The translations under genes and the position numbers were made by a program. The notes under the pieces were generated by a model that ran no database searches, had not been told where the DNA came from, and saw nothing but the letters and a program-made list of their open reading frames with translations. Shown piece by piece: positions 25,641-38,881 of a stretch of 64,000 nucleotides of DNA. Position 1 is the first letter of the stretch. Each line of letters opens with the position of its first letter. Source of the stretch: Brachypodius melanocephalos (lineage: Eukaryota > Chordata > Aves > Passeriformes > Pycnonotidae); contig VZSR01000520.1 in the NCBI GenBank assembly GCA_013398615.1, forward strand, positions 22,563,951 through 22,627,950, read 5' to 3'.

Positions 25641-28600
25641 GTGATCTGCAGTTCTGTTGGCTAATTATTGGGAGTAGCTAAAGCCCAGAGTAAGATGAAA
25701 GCAAAGTGTGCAGGCCTGTAGGCTCAGGGAACTGTTTGTCTGTAGATTGCTGACTACTGATGATGACCTGGATGGTCCTCCAGCCATGTTCAGGAGTTTC
25801 AAGTGAAAAAACCTGTCAGCTGGGTGACTCAAATCTGGTCATGCAGCTGAAATGACAGCTGCTGTAATGGATGAGTGGCTTCATTACCAGCAGCCTCTGT
25901 GCGGTAGCAATAACTCATTCAAGTGAAGTATGATTGATTTGTGAAGCTAGCATTACTACAAGTTTGTGTGTGTACACACTGATATGTGCCTAAAAGAATC
26001 CCAATGACCAAAGTCCCAAACTGAGTCTCAGCAATAATGAAAACTGCAAACACAGGTGACCGATGGAAACTGAGTCTCATCTATGTGGAACTACTTTCTA
26101 ACTTAGAGCTGTTTACAGACTTCTCTTTGGTCAAAACATCTATGTTTAAATTAATTTACTATAAATGAAGAAAAACCTTGTGCTTGCATTTAAAGATCAC
26201 AGTGAGGCTAGGAACAGTGCTGAACTTGTGTTCACACAAGCTCTGGTTGGGAGCTGTGCTGTGAGCATATATCCACAAAAGTTTCTGTATTATTTTTTCC
26301 AAGATATTCCTGTTTTCAGAGCACCTAACTTTTTTTTCCAGGAGGTCTTTTTTCTCTTCTGAACATGTACTGCACAATCCACAGTGTTTTCTTTGTCAGA
26401 CAGGGTGAATCTAATTTCAGCTACTCATTTTGCTCATGTAATAATTGACCAAATTAAAGACTCAGGTGTGTGTGGCACATGGAGTAAAAATGACCAGGAG
26501 TTTCTTTTTATCTCTGAAAATCAGTTATAAAACAATGCTTATGAGTAATTTTAAAGGTGGGTGAGATTTCACATAACTTGTAGTAATGCTGTAGGTTACA
26601 ATAAGCAGTTCCCTCCCTAGATAAATTACAGTAGGACAGAGTAGTTCCCCGCACTTTATCTGTGATGACTGGCATTTAAAAGGAGAAGCTCAACCTGGTG
26701 AGCAGCAGCTCTGTAAAAAAGATGCTGACAGCACAAGGCCCACTTCTGCTCTTGCAGGCTCACAGCTCACTGCAGAATGGATGAGCGAGACTGAACTGCT
26801 GACCTCAAGCAACTGGCAAGTGTTTTTTCAGACCTGTGAGAATGCTGACCCTAGAAAAAAGAAGTACTGCACACTAACTTTGGATTAATTATTTCTTTAG
26901 GATTCTGGAAAGGTAAAACTCCTAATAGCTGTGCTAAAGGACAGACTTACCACTCTGACTAGTGAAGACAGACTTGATAACAAGCACTGAAGTAAGTAAG
27001 CAGGCCAAGCACACCCTAAGAGGGTGTTAGAAGAGTCTTGTGGCAATATTCTTGTTAATTTTTGAGACAGATGTATTGGGGGTGGGTGTTCTGGGGATAG
27101 GTTAATTTACGTTGGGGTCAGGTAAAGACCCTTAATGAGGATAGATATGCAGAAAATAAAGCAGACCTAAAATGGTTCACTTAGTTGCCACTCTGGCATG
27201 CACAATCTGCACAGATTTAAATAATTAACACATTTGAAGTCCCTGTATCCAGTACCTTTACAGAGACCAACAAATTGATTATTTTTGCAGTGAGTTGATT
27301 TGAATTCCATTGGTTCTTTTATGATGAAAGTTGCTTTAGGTTGATGTAGCTGTTCTGAGCTGTAAGTGCCTTTCTGGCAGCATCATGGTGAAAAGTGAAT
27401 GTATATATGACATACACAGCAATAGCAATAAGAATGCAAAGAATGTGGCAAATAAAAATAATTGATGAAAAACGAATGTAGCTTGGTAGATGCATATATG
27501 GAGTTTCTAAAATTCACATTAAAACATTGCAAATAATTGATTTTCAGGATATCAGTCAAAATTCAAAACCAAGTACATTTTATTCAATGGCCGATGTCAT
27601 CAACATTTGCTTTTACAAAGGAAAAAAAAATGTTTTTAAAAGAACTGAGAGTGTTTGTTAAAATTTCCAGAATGTATGTTTCAGCGCACTTGCAGTATTA
27701 ACAAAACGAAAGACTCAATTCCACAGCAGGAAGAGATGCTTTCCCTCTTGCTTTGTAGTTCAGTAATGATACCACTTCTGAAGAGATAAATGTCTGATAA
27801 AATTCCTCTGAGTGGGTACTAACTGTAACTATTGAAAGTGATGGTTCTTATTTCAGGTCCAGCAAATACCTGCCTACACGACTTCCTAAAGAAAAGATTG
27901 AGGAGTATTCAGGACAATTCTGTAGTCTGATGACCTGGGTAGCCTGCCCCATGGGGCCTGTTTTGTTTCAGACTTGCTGCTCTGAATAGAGTGGACTACT
28001 TAGTTGTGTTTCCCGTTTTAAAGGGAGGACTTTGTTGTGAAGGGGGAAGGTTTGGAGAGGGGATTATGAATACAAGGAAATTCTTCTGTCTCTTCTGCTG
28101 AAGCTGTAACCATTTTCTAAAGCACACACTGAAGCTGAATCTAGAAGCCAGATTACCTGTTTCTAATAAATGATTCATGTCCCCAAGCACCTTACAATCT
28201 GTTTCTTAACAATTTACACAACAGTAAGGGAAAAAAACCCTATGTCTGTTGATTTTCAGTCTAGGTCTTAATTTCCTTATCTTGTGTACTGGAGGCAGAA
28301 TAGCAAATTAGACCAAATGAATGTTTTTTATCACTATTATTCTGATTGAAGCTATCAAGGTAGTCCCTCGGAGTTTTGCCTGGCTACTGTGAAACAGGTT
28401 AATGCCGCAGTGTAACTGATGATCCCACTGCAACACCATTGCAATGGGGCACAACATGAAATTAGAAAAACCCCATATGTTCCTCCTACAGTCTATCCAG
28501 CTGAGTTTTGGTGGGAGCTATGCTGTAATGGGTCTGCAGATGTAGTGAGTGCCCTACAAAATCCAGCAAGTTCCCATGGGGAGAGTAGCTGAAGCCTGAA

Positions 28601-31461
28601 AGCTCAGACAGCAGCCACTGCAGAGAGCCTCCTTTGCCTAATTGCAAGTTTCTGCACAGCCAGGTCTGGGCTATGTTTTTGTATAGAAGATCATACTAAA
28701 TGTGATGTTGTTTTCATGCATTTTTTTAAAAGTCACCTGTAAATGAATCATTTCTTCAGTCTGGCAACTTGAAAACTTAAAAAAAGATTTCTCGTTTGAA
28801 ACAGAATAAACTTTAATACCTTGACTTATCATTTTCAGAATACCTTGCCTGAAGGTGTTCTTAAAAATGGATAATTTTTAAAAATCATATTCAAATCAGC
28901 AAATTTTTCAGAAAGCATTTTGATATTTTGGGGAGGGAAGTGACTGTGGCAAGCAAATATTTTTCAAGATGTGCAGCTGTATAATTGTAATGAACACTTA
29001 TGGGAAATGTACACTTCAATGATAATTATTTTTCAGAAAATAAATTTTTGGGAAAAACCCAAGCACAGTATTTCCTGGCACCATTGTATTAAAAAAGCCA
29101 AATCTTGAGAGTCCATTATGTTCATATGTAGATTTTGTTTTATTCTTTCATTTTTATTTTAATGTGTTATATTCAGGAAAAATATTTGGTTAATTAAGAG
29201 TATATTGTAAGGTAATTTTATGTCAAGTGGACACTTTATCTATTGTAATTTATTGTATATGGTGCACTTGTTGTTCTGAAGCCAGGTAGATATCAGTATA
29301 TAACTTACATCTATTTCTTTATAAAGAGAGAGTGATTGCAATTTCCTGCAGGCATCATAAATGTTTTATATGCAACAACTCTTGTAAATACTTCCACTTT
29401 CTTAGATTTTTTTCTCTTATTCTAGAAATTTCAGCAACTTATCATTTTCTTGCAAAAACCATGCTGAAATTCACTTGCATTTAAATTTTCTGTTATAATT
29501 CTGTAAAATAGTGAGGGGGCAGTTTATATTTTCACTCTCAGTTCAGTTTTTGTTTCTTTGAAGGACAAATGACTTGTCCATGAAAAAATTTGCTACAAGT
29601 AGTCACTTACATGTGTATGTAGAAACCAGCAAAGAATCCAAATCTTCATGCATAGTGACGATAGTAAAATTGTTTCACATTAAAGTAGTCCCTTAAAACG
29701 AAATAAAAATTTGTATAAAGGTGTAAATTCAGTTAAACAATCATTTTCTTAAACTCCACCAAGGGTTAGTATTTTTTTTCTGTTCAGAAACTATGAGCTT
29801 ACTCGATGAATATAATAAGATTTAGGGTTAGTCATGTTCTAAATAGTCTACAAGGAGAACCACATCAGAAAAGTGGTTACTTGCATGGTGAGTAGGTCTG
29901 TGTGAAGACTCTGTTATGGGTGGATAATAATTTTATGAATGTAATGGAAACACAATGGGTGAAATGATAAATTAATATCATGTCAAAAGAAGCTTGAATA
30001 ATGGACCAATGACATGGGGAGCAAAGGTAAGACTAATGATCTTGTAAAGCATCCCAACAGACAGCCTTAAAAGAGCTCTGTCTCCTGCAGACCAGAAATG
30101 CTTCCATGCCACACCACATGCATCCCTAAAACCTACACACAACAGCTCAGTCCCTCGGTTTACAAGTGCAGGCAGATTGCTGTGGTGTTTTCCCAAGCCA
30201 ATGGGGCGTCTCTGCCCTGGTGTCAGTCCCCATTCCCTCTGGCTGCACACGCCTGCTGCGCTCCTGATGCCAGCTCCAGCACTGCAGGGAGATGTGGGAG
30301 GATGCAGTGTGGGCCTCCTTCAGTGAGCAGAAAGAACTAAACCCAAATCAACCAATGTAAGCCCGCTAACAAAAGCACCAGAAAATGACTAAACCCAGGC
30401 TTTTAAGATTTGGGGAAACAATGTCCAGCTGAGCACCTCAGGTTTAAAGGCTTTGTGCTTTTTGCTCATTGCTATGGTGCTCCATCTCCAAATGACAGGA
30501 TGCTGTGCCACTCAGGGCTTCAGACCCTGGAAGGCTGAAGATGTATTCTAAGCAAGAAATCCCTGCTTTTCTGGAGGAGTCTTGAAATATTGAGGCTGAC
30601 ATTTTAAAAAGAGGCAATGAGAATTTTGGGGCTGTCTCTGAAGAGTTAAAGAGCTGAGGAAGCAAATGTCTCCTCTTTTACAGAAACACTAATAGCAAAC
30701 TTTTAAATTTCTCTCAAATAACGTCTTTAACTCAAAATGTCTGCCTTCTGAATTGTAATGAAGAAATGTTTTGAATCTCTCAGTAACAGTGATCCTAGGT
30801 TTGGTTGTTTTCTGTAGTCATATTTCAGCTCTAGATCTGGACAAGGAGCAAGCTTGAAACTGCATTTCTAAGCTCCGTTCTTTTCTTTCTCCATAGTCTG
30901 ATTTGCAAGTAAGGGAACATCGAGGCCAGTGAACCAGCTCTGAGATCAGTCTGTCTCACTATTTACTGATAAGGAGAGAAGAGACTTGACAGGACAAATC
31001 TGAAGATGACATAGTATCAGAATAACATTCCAATTAAATGCTTCTTAGCCTGATGTTTAAGAAAGTTTTCATGGCAGGGCTGTAAGATACTAGAATTTGA
31101 ACACACCTGAAGTTCAAAAGTATCAAACTGAGAATTGCTGTTCCATTTTGAGTGGAAGAAATTTGTGTTAAATGATGTTTCTGCTCTTATAACACACTTA
31201 GTAAGAATGGTACAGTGAATAAAATGTTTGACTAAGCTCCATTTTGTTTATGCCATTTTGCTGGTTTAATGTTTTCATAGGAAAAAAAGTTTATATTACT
31301 GCTGGAGCTTTAGCTGCATTTTAAGCAAGGATTCTAAATTTTAAATGAACAATCAATTGCTTGAGTTCCTAATTTTAAATATTGCAAGCAGTGCAGTATA
31401 ACATCTGCCCCCTCTAAACTGGTCTTTCTCAATGCATAAAACCTAGGGGGCTAGATTATTA
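25641..31461. other. Non-coding DNA, no gene seen
   Basis: I recognise no transposon, RNA gene or coding sequence. The segment 30060-30310 is somewhat GC-richer and holds overlapping open frames on both strands (90 codons minus, 80 plus) with no visible domain. The remainder is AT-rich, with short poly-A and poly-T runs. Confidence 0.5.
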
Positions 31462-31833
31462 TAAAGAAATCCCCTCAAGTCGTGGTTCCTTGTAGAGAAT
31501 GCTCTTAGCTGATGCATGCAACGTTGCAACTGCTTGTGCAATGATTCGCTGGTGCTGTTGCATCACAGGAGGCTTGATTTTGTGTTGAGGGTTCTCTTGC
31601 TCTCGGCTCTCTGTGCCAAGAAACTGCACAAGCAAATCTGCCACCTCTTTCTGTTGCTTCAGTGCTGTTTAGAAGGTCCAGTTGGGAATGCCTTCCAGTG
31701 CCATTTCTGTGAACAGCAAAATACTTGGTGCCAGTAGCTGGTCCTCCAGAGCACACAGCTGGCACCCCAGGCTTTTGTAAAGCTGATTCAACTCCTGCCA
31801 CGCCCAGAAAATGGTGCTCTTTGAGTAGCACTC
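31462..31833 (-). pseudogene. Possible coding relic, unidentified
   Basis: On the minus strand one frame is open from 31833 to 31672 (54 codons), meets a single TAA at 31669-31671, and continues open to a TAA at 31459-31461 (69 codons). Its translation looks like a helical, Q/E/K/L-rich protein on both sides of the stop, for example WQELNQLYKSLG and CALEDQLLA before it and LKQQKEVADLLVQFL and VMQQHQRIIAQAVATLHA after it. The similar texture across the stop suggests one former reading frame broken by a point mutation. I do not recognise the protein. There is no poly-A tail and no clear splice border. Another minus frame (31505-31858) is also open for 117 codons, so chance in this GC-richer patch remains quite possible. 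Confidence 0.27.
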
Positions 31834-31905
31834 TCAGAAATGTCCACACGTTATTCAATGCATTTACTTGAAAATTTATTTCTATTAAAATTTCTACTTT
31901 TGCAG

Positions 31906-32019
31906 GGGTTTGATAAATACTTCTGTTTTAGTTGGTTTGTGAGTCATTTTCGTTCACTGCATTCCGTGCCTGAAATGGAGCCCCATCTTTGTAGCTGTGG
32001 CAATAATACTAAAACCAAG
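31906..32019 (+). other. Exon-like segment (114 bp), unproven
   Basis: A long pyrimidine-rich acceptor ending in TTTCTACTTTTGCAG stops at 31905, and the segment ends in AAG followed by a GTGACT donor. The length is a multiple of three, and the phase-0 frame is open for 38 codons, starting GFDKYFCFSW. It ends with a small cysteine cluster, CSCGNN. I do not recognise the peptide. Its phase does not fit the other exon-like segments, because joined after phase 2 it gives a stop. Chance is a realistic explanation. Confidence 0.15.
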
Positions 32020-35000
32020 GTGACTGAGTCTGGTTAGGCACTTCATGTTTATTGAAATGAAATTTCCATCTGTAGAAGCAGTACTTAGACATCTTGTGTG
32101 CAGATGGTTTATTTTCTTACCTTGCCTTGAGGACTTATCAGTTGTGGTCAGAGGCACCTAATTTAACAACTTACTACACTTTGGAAATGCATTTCTGCAA
32201 AGGTAGAAAGAGTATAACATGAGAAAAGCCACACAAGATTGTTCCTAAGAATCTGTTAATTGGCTAAAAATGAAGACTAGGGCTCAATGAACTAACTGAA
32301 AAATAAGAGGTAATAATATTTCGTTGATACTCTTCTCCACAGTAAATTTAAAGAAATGTGCACTGAATATTAAGAAAAATAGAATGTTTTCCTGAAAACA
32401 GCATTTTAAAACATGAAAACTGATTCAACTGGAGTGTTCTAAATGTTAGCTAGTTTTAGCTAAGTCTTTCTACATGTTCTTCCTAATAGGATTAATATAC
32501 AAACATAATAATTCCCATTCTAGTCAGACTCTAGTATGAGGAGTGTACAGAGAGATTGTAGCCATGTAATTCCTACTAACTTCAATGATGATATTTGCTA
32601 TGTAACATTATTAACAGATCAAGATTTTAACTAGACATAATTGTTGATATGATCTATGCTATGAATGAGATGAAAATTAAACTGAATCCTGTTCATTTAA
32701 CAGCCATAATTTTAGGCTCTAACTGTGTGCTTACATATGTCTGATTGTCATGTTGCAGCATAATAAAGGCTCTAAACTATCTTCTATCGCATGTGAAGAC
32801 CTGGGGATAGATGCTATCCTAGAACAGGCACTGTTCCCATAGCCTGCTGAGGTTTTTAAGAATGGATATCCTAAAAGAATTTGTGTTTTTCAGAGGCATT
32901 GATTACTTTCCTGGATGTCCAAAACCAGAATTCTAAAAGCAAGCCAAGACTTTTACATTCTCAAATTTCTACTGGTGGGGAGGGGGGGGGCAACTACTTT
33001 CTAAATCCTTAGTTGCTCTCCATAATCAGTGTTCAGCTTTTGGAATCATTTGAGACCATCACAGAATTTTTTTTTTGTTAATAGTTTTTTATGATAATTT
33101 AGAATACATATATAGATAAGAAATCACAAAGGATCCTGTTGCTTTTTCGTGGAAAAAAGAGCACAAAAGTAAGTAAGTATCTGTAGGTAGTCTTATTTTT
33201 AGGGTTGTGAAGGAAAATGAAAAAAATGGAACTTGGCTTTAGTATTTTTCAAAATACTCTAACTCAAATTTTTGCTAGTCTGCCACAATAAAATGTAAAC
33301 GATGCAGACAAGTGCTAGGGATATCATTCAGGGAAGTTTTTCATGCTCTTAGTCCATTTGGTGAAGCGAAGACATGGCAGGGTAGATGATTAAGTATTCA
33401 GGTTTGCTAACATAGCAGATACTCTGGATCTCATATTAATTTTGTGAAAATGACTCATGTTTTTGACTGCAGTGAAGCTAGATCGGTGGCACAGATCCAA
33501 TCCTCTCTCCCTATATATATCTTGCATTTCTTACTAGTTATATTAAAATTCTAGTGAGTGTTTTGAGAAATGGTAGTGGTGTTCTCAGTCTAGATACATA
33601 TTACTGTGTTGTAGGTATTCGTTTAGAACAATAGCACAAAACTAAGAATGCTTCATGCTGCAACATGGGACTTAATGTATACAGGGTTTTTTATTTTTAT
33701 TTAGAATCAATATTTAAAACTCTATGTTTCTTTATGTTGAATGCCCTGTTTGAAGCAGCTCCCTCTTCCTAATTTTTTGCCAATGATAGTTTTCATTAAG
33801 ACGCAGGAAGGTTAGAGATTTTTTTGTTTGAAGTGATAACAATTTACACACTTCTGTCACAGTAGTGAGAGAAAGAAGGATCTGTCCTTCAGCCTGTTCG
33901 TGGTATAGTTACAAAAAAAGAGAAAAGTATAAACACTGAATTCCTGAGCTAGCTGTGAGATGGAAGGTCATTAACAGGGCACTTGAGCAGATTGGTATTA
34001 CAGTCAATTGAGACGCTGAAACATCCTAAATGGCCTAATGCAGCAACTAAGTGCTTCTTAAATTCCAGAACTTTTACTTGAGCAGAGTATTCATGTCTAA
34101 AGTGAACTTCCATTTCCTTTAGTAAATGCTGTTTTTATATAGTCATAGTTGAAGAGGCAACACAGTGTAAACACAGCAGTTTGATTCTATCTCCACAGCA
34201 GCTCTAAACTAATTTGTCAAGTTATAAACATGAAATCTGAGTCTCTGCTAAAAATATATTTTCCACATTGAATTAATAGAAATGGCAGGAGTTTGTGTGT
34301 TAACATATACATACACTGTCAATAGAGCCCTGTCAGACTAATCAGGATGCAAATAGGAATGGTTTCATCCTTTGGGAAGTTTTACCATTATCCAATCAAT
34401 TCAGCACTATAGAAAGGGCAAATTAGATCTCACTTTATGTAAATTTGTCAGGAAAGAGGAAAATACATGGTATTTTACTTTGTTTATAACTGGTCTAGTA
34501 ATTAATTTTCTTTAGATCTAGCTGTACTTTGTTTAAGTAAAGATTAAGATATTGTTTGTAGTTCTGCCTGTGTCATTCAAAAGTTGTCAGAACTTTATTC
34601 AAGGGACAATAAAGAAAGCATCTCCCCATGTGTAAATTCCTATATGAAAGGTGATACCTTCATGATCGTTCACAGTAAATAAGAGGAGAGGACCTCATGT
34701 AGTTTTAATTGTGAAGACTACAGGTGGAAGAAAAGGGCATCTAATCTAGGAAAAAAAACATCAACAAGCCTTTTTAGCTGGTTTCTGTGGACAGATGATA
34801 CCAAATGCAGCAGCTGCTGAGTGATAACAATAGCAAAGTCTGAAGTTTTCAGAATGCTAGCACCCTATTTGGCAATACTGGATGCACTGGCATGCTTGCA
34901 TAGGAATCATACTTCCATCAATTAAAAATATGTTCTTTTAAAAGTTTAAACAATCTGTGAACCAATATGAAAAAAATAGCCTAAGGTAGGCCTAGGATGT

Positions 35001-35761
35001 CTGGCAAATGTAATTTGCTGCGTCTTTCTGGAGCTATTGTTCTATTGCTAGCTCATTGCTTTAGGCAAGGTTATTGTTTTTGTAACAGAAGACAAAAGAG
35101 AATACATAGCTATGCCCCAGCTGCCCCAATTTACTTAATGTAAACACCTTTTGAGACTGGGCTCGCACTTAGGCTGTGATTTGAAGTTGCTGAGAACAAC
35201 ATCCCTTTTGCTGACTGTGATTGAAGGCTCTCTCAGAGGAGGGATAGCTATCAAACATCTAGGAAAGCAGAAAAGCAGGTGTATCTTAGAGTCAGTTCTT
35301 TGCCTACTTGTGCGAGTCAGAGAGCTCATTCACTGCTTCACGAATAACCACTTGCATGTGGTAATTCTTACATGTGTATGATTATGTGTGTAATAGACTC
35401 CCATGCTGTATTTCGTGCAACAATGCAGATCTTAGTGAGTGAGTGCAACTACGATCTGTTCCTTTCCTCCAAGTGAATCTTTAACAATTTTTTCCTAATT
35501 TCAACAAGCAGGTTCTAAACTAGGTGGGTTTCCCTTTTGGGTGCTTACCCTCCCAAAGTGTTTTGCTGTTACAAACTTCACAAGAACGGCCTAAACAACT
35601 CGAAAGAACAAAGGCTCTCGTGCTTTAAGGACCAAAGCACAAATCCAGAGATGCACTCAGGTGTGTTAAGGCTACTCACAGGCATACCTAGAGATGGTGT
35701 TGTCAGTCAGACCCTGCTCAAATGTACAGCTCTTATCTGAAGCCATATGTTGCACTAATTC
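32020..35761. other. Non-coding AT-rich DNA
   Basis: No gene or transposon is recognised. A G-rich run (GGGG, A, then nine G) lies at 32977-32990. The 76-codon plus and 64-codon minus open frames around 35135-35381 overlap in antisense and show no domain. Confidence 0.5.
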
Positions 35762-35773
35762 TATATAAAGGCC

Positions 35774-35830
35774 ATGGCGAGGGCAGAGCTGCTGTTAATA
35801 GCTTTCCCTTTTTGCCTTTCTTTCCAATAG
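35774..35830 (+). other. Short ORF in strong Kozak context (18 codons)
   Basis: The start sits in GCCATGG, an ideal vertebrate initiation context, and the frame reads MARAELLLIAFPFCLSFQ before a TAG at 35828. The peptide has a basic start and a hydrophobic core, like the beginning of a signal peptide. A TATATAAAGG motif lies just upstream at 35762-35771, but it is too close to the ATG to place a transcription start before it. A pyrimidine-rich acceptor-like sequence overlaps the end (CTTTCTTTCCAATAG). It may be chance, a micropeptide frame or an upstream part of a longer transcript. Confidence 0.15.
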
Positions 35831-36696
35831 TGCTTCTTCACTTGGGAAAGGCAGAGAAAAGCCGCTAGGAGGATTATCTGTCTATACAGTAAATCAATGG
35901 AAGGAAAATAAGAAGAATATTTTGAAACATTGAGTTTTTTTAAAGGGTTTCAAAGGAAGAATAAACAGAAATCTAAATGTATACAAAAGTCTGTCTTACA
36001 ACTTTTGAATACTTGAAGCTCCTTCATATTTTGAAATAGAAAAATAAGTTCAATTGCTTTACTGCACATTTTAAACATGAGATCAAATAATTTAATAGAA
36101 GGGTCTTTGATTTCTAAATTTTACTGTTCCTGAATAGGTAATTTCGACTACTTATCTTAATTATCTGAATGTGAGCACATTTTCCAGGTGGTGAGACCAA
36201 AATCAAGTTTCAGTTAACTTTGTCTTTAATAGCTTGGTATTCTGAGGTGTTGACTTCCAAAGATTCTTTTCTAGCTTTCAGCTTTGCACTCTTATGGGTA
36301 TTTTTGTATACCACAAATTATAATCCCAGTTTCTCAGACCAACATATCAGCCATCACTTTGCCTTTCCAGAGCAGTGGATTTCATTTCCATTTCTGGGAA
36401 GCCAGAGACAGCATATGTTTATATGCACAGCAAGACCGATTTGTACTGGATTTATGGCACAAAAAATGGATCAGTCATGTCTCCAGTGACTCTACATCAG
36501 AGCTATATCATATAGACCATGTCTCCAATACAGGATAAAGTGGTCCCTCACTCTGCTTTTTGAACACCTTAAAATTTGACCAGGGATGCTTGTACCCATG
36601 GCAGGAAGTGTAATTCTGGAATTACTAAAGCAAAATATGAAAAAACAAGTGTGTGGTAAATGACATCTGAAAACCCTATGTTCAGGCCCAGACTCA

Positions 36697-36776
36697 GGGT
36701 TGTTTGGTTGTTTTGATGTGTTTTGTTTTCCTGGGTTTTTGTGTGTTTTTTGGGTTTTGGTTTGTGGGTTTTTTTG
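36697..36776. repeat. GT-rich low-complexity tract
   Basis: The plus strand is almost free of A and C over about 80 bases and alternates T runs with short G runs (three GGG and several GG). The strand asymmetry is strong. A weak G-quadruplex on the plus strand is conceivable, but the G runs are too few and uneven for a confident call. Confidence 0.8.
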
Positions 36777-37976
36777 ATCATTTAGCCTCTTGTATAGGAT
36801 TGACTTAATAGACACAAATAAAATCCTACCTAAAGGGTTTGTGGTTGTATCTGTGTAAGATTGGTGGCCACTACTAAAAAAGATGAGATTTTTAAAATAT
36901 CTGTATATTTTTGGCTGTTCACTAGAAGCTCAGGGACAAAAGACAGATATACAGAGTAGGTAATGTTCTATGTCACAACAGGAAATAATCTTTATTGTAT
37001 TTATTTTGTCTCTCACAATAGGAAGAAATCTGTGGAGGAAGAGGAGTTTTTTGTAAGCTTCTTGAAGCAGTGACCAGGTCTGAGGATGTTACTGTCATTT
37101 GCTGTTTACCAGCATTTTGCAGTTTGTACATCCTGAGTCTAAATTTATATTAAAGGTAGTCTCAGATCACATAGGTTTGCTGGCATATTATGGCACAAAA
37201 TTAATTTCTCAGAGGATCTCATTTCCGCTATCATGTAACATTGTGCTTATCCATTGATCTTTTTAACTTTTGGGTCTCTGCATTTCTTCCTCTACTGTGG
37301 TTTTGTTGCCACCTATTATAGCTGTAAAAAACACAGTTTACTGCTAATAGTTTGTTATCTTCGGTAATGGATGACAACACCTTGAAGAAACATTATGTTC
37401 TTCCAGTAGATTCTCTTCTGTCTCTTACATTATATCTCTTATATCTTTTACTATATGTATTTTTAAACCAGTAGACATGGTACATGACTTGAAATTTGAT
37501 TTGGATAAGCACTTCAGGAGTTTTAAAAATGCTTAATAAATAGACAAAAATATAAATAATTAATGAAATCTTGAATATGTCTGCATGTCAGTAAAAGTAT
37601 TCCCATTATCCTTCAAACACAGTTTCTGAACCACTAATAAGCTGTCATATGACAAGAAAAGACATACAAAAAAATGGTGCAAAAACTGGTGAATAAACAT
37701 TCAAGACGAATTATAGAAAAACATTTTAAAACATTATTAAATGTCTTAGCTATGGCCTCTTACAGCTATTCTTAAAAGACAAGTAATTTCTAGATTTCTA
37801 ATTCTGCACAGGGGGGTAGGATTGGGGAAGAGCAGACTTTAGTTCGTCTGACAACAGTAGTGTTTTCAAACCCTAATAGGAAAATAAAAACCAAACCCTT
37901 CTCATCTGACATTAAATCCTATCTCTTGGATGTCCTTTAATGAAACATGGTCCAAAAAAGTACAAAACAGAAAACC

Positions 37977-37994
37977 CATACCTGGCCAGGTATG
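37977..37994. repeat. Perfect 18-bp palindrome
   Basis: CATACCTGGCCAGGTATG equals its own reverse complement. It contains CCTGG and CCAGG half sites with no spacer. The role is unknown. Palindromes of this length are uncommon by chance but expected occasionally in a window of this size. Confidence 0.9.
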
Positions 37995-38520
37995 AGAAAT
38001 TGAAAATGCTTACTTCCAAAGTCCATGTGCTACACTTATTACCAATTTTAAAAAATAAAAGAGGAGAAATTTCACGGTATTATTTTTTAAAAATTTATTT
38101 TCTTCAAACCTAATTAGATAATTTTCCATAACCTGTAACCTATTCTTGTAACTTGTTATTGCCTGTATGCAGAACAGATGACTTAAAAGACTGCTTAATT
38201 CGTATCTGTTGAAGGTTTCCTACAGTGTTTCTACAAGGAGACTTGAGAAACAGCTGTGGAAGGGTAGGAGGACCTTTTCTGATAGAACCTAGAGACAGTA
38301 TTATCAGGAACCAAGTGGTTGTATAATCTTTTAGGGCTACTCTGGTTTATTTTTTGAAGAAAACTTTGCTTTTGTTTTGGAGAGGGAAAGAGAGAAAAAA
38401 TTGAGGATTCTCCTGTGACTTCATCATTACCACAAAGCAAATGGACCTTTTTCTGCTGCGTGGCAAACTTAAGTTGAGAAGAGTCATAGGCAGCAAGAAA
38501 AGTCTTGAGATCAACTCTCG

Positions 38521-38547
38521 TATCTCATCTATCTCATCTATCTCATC
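38521..38547. repeat. 9-bp tandem repeat, three units
   Basis: TATCTCATC occurs three times in perfect succession. In the minus frame it encodes repeated Asp-Glu-Ile, but the surrounding frame shows no sign of being a gene. Confidence 0.9.
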
Positions 38548-38734
38548 TCTTTCTCTGCAGAATGAAATCAGCACATTGTGACCAATTCTCATCATAGCAT
38601 AGGTAATGTGTGTTAGGTTAAAGTTGCAAAATTTTGCACATTCATTTTTCTTCTCTAACTGACTTTCTAATCCTTAAAGCACAGCAGAACAAATGTATGG
38701 CTGCCAGCTAACTGGACTAGGTTAACCAAGACTG

Positions 38735-38881
38735 CCAGAGTTCAAGAAGTGTTTGGACAGCTCTCTGAGACACAGGGTGTGATTCTTGGGGCTCTTCTGT
38801 GCAGGGCCAGGAGCTGGACTTTGATGATCCGTGTGGGTCCTTTCCAACTGAGGATATCCTGTGAGTTTATGATTCTATGAG
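38735..38881 (+). mobile_element. CR1 LINE 3' end (short fragment)
   Basis: The segment follows the 3' end of a CR1 subfamily different from the copy at 791. It starts with GAGTTCAAGAAGTGTTTGGA near 38738, continues with GGTGTGATTCTTGGGG, AGGGCCAGGAGCTGGACTT and GGGTCCTTTCCAACTGAGGA, and ends with the tail ATGATTCTATGA at 38869-38880. Only about 145 bases remain. The tail is well preserved, which suggests a younger insertion than the copy at 791. Orientation is plus. Confidence 0.94.

Larger units (their letters stand above)
35831..38734. other. Non-coding DNA with simple repeats
   Basis: No gene is recognised. The open frames at 36220-36538 (plus) and 36492-36815 (minus) have no visible domain, and the second is mostly the complement of a GT-rich tract. 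A perfect palindrome and a small 9-bp repeat are listed separately. Confidence 0.5.

Noticed and set aside
31505..31858. 117-codon minus open frame
   Set aside because: It overlaps the frame described as a possible relic. Its composition, rich in Ala, Ser, Thr and Arg, looks less protein-like, so at most one of the two can be real.
36492..36815. 107-codon minus open frame
   Set aside because: A large part is the complement of the GT-rich tract, giving Lys, Thr, Asn and Gln repeats.
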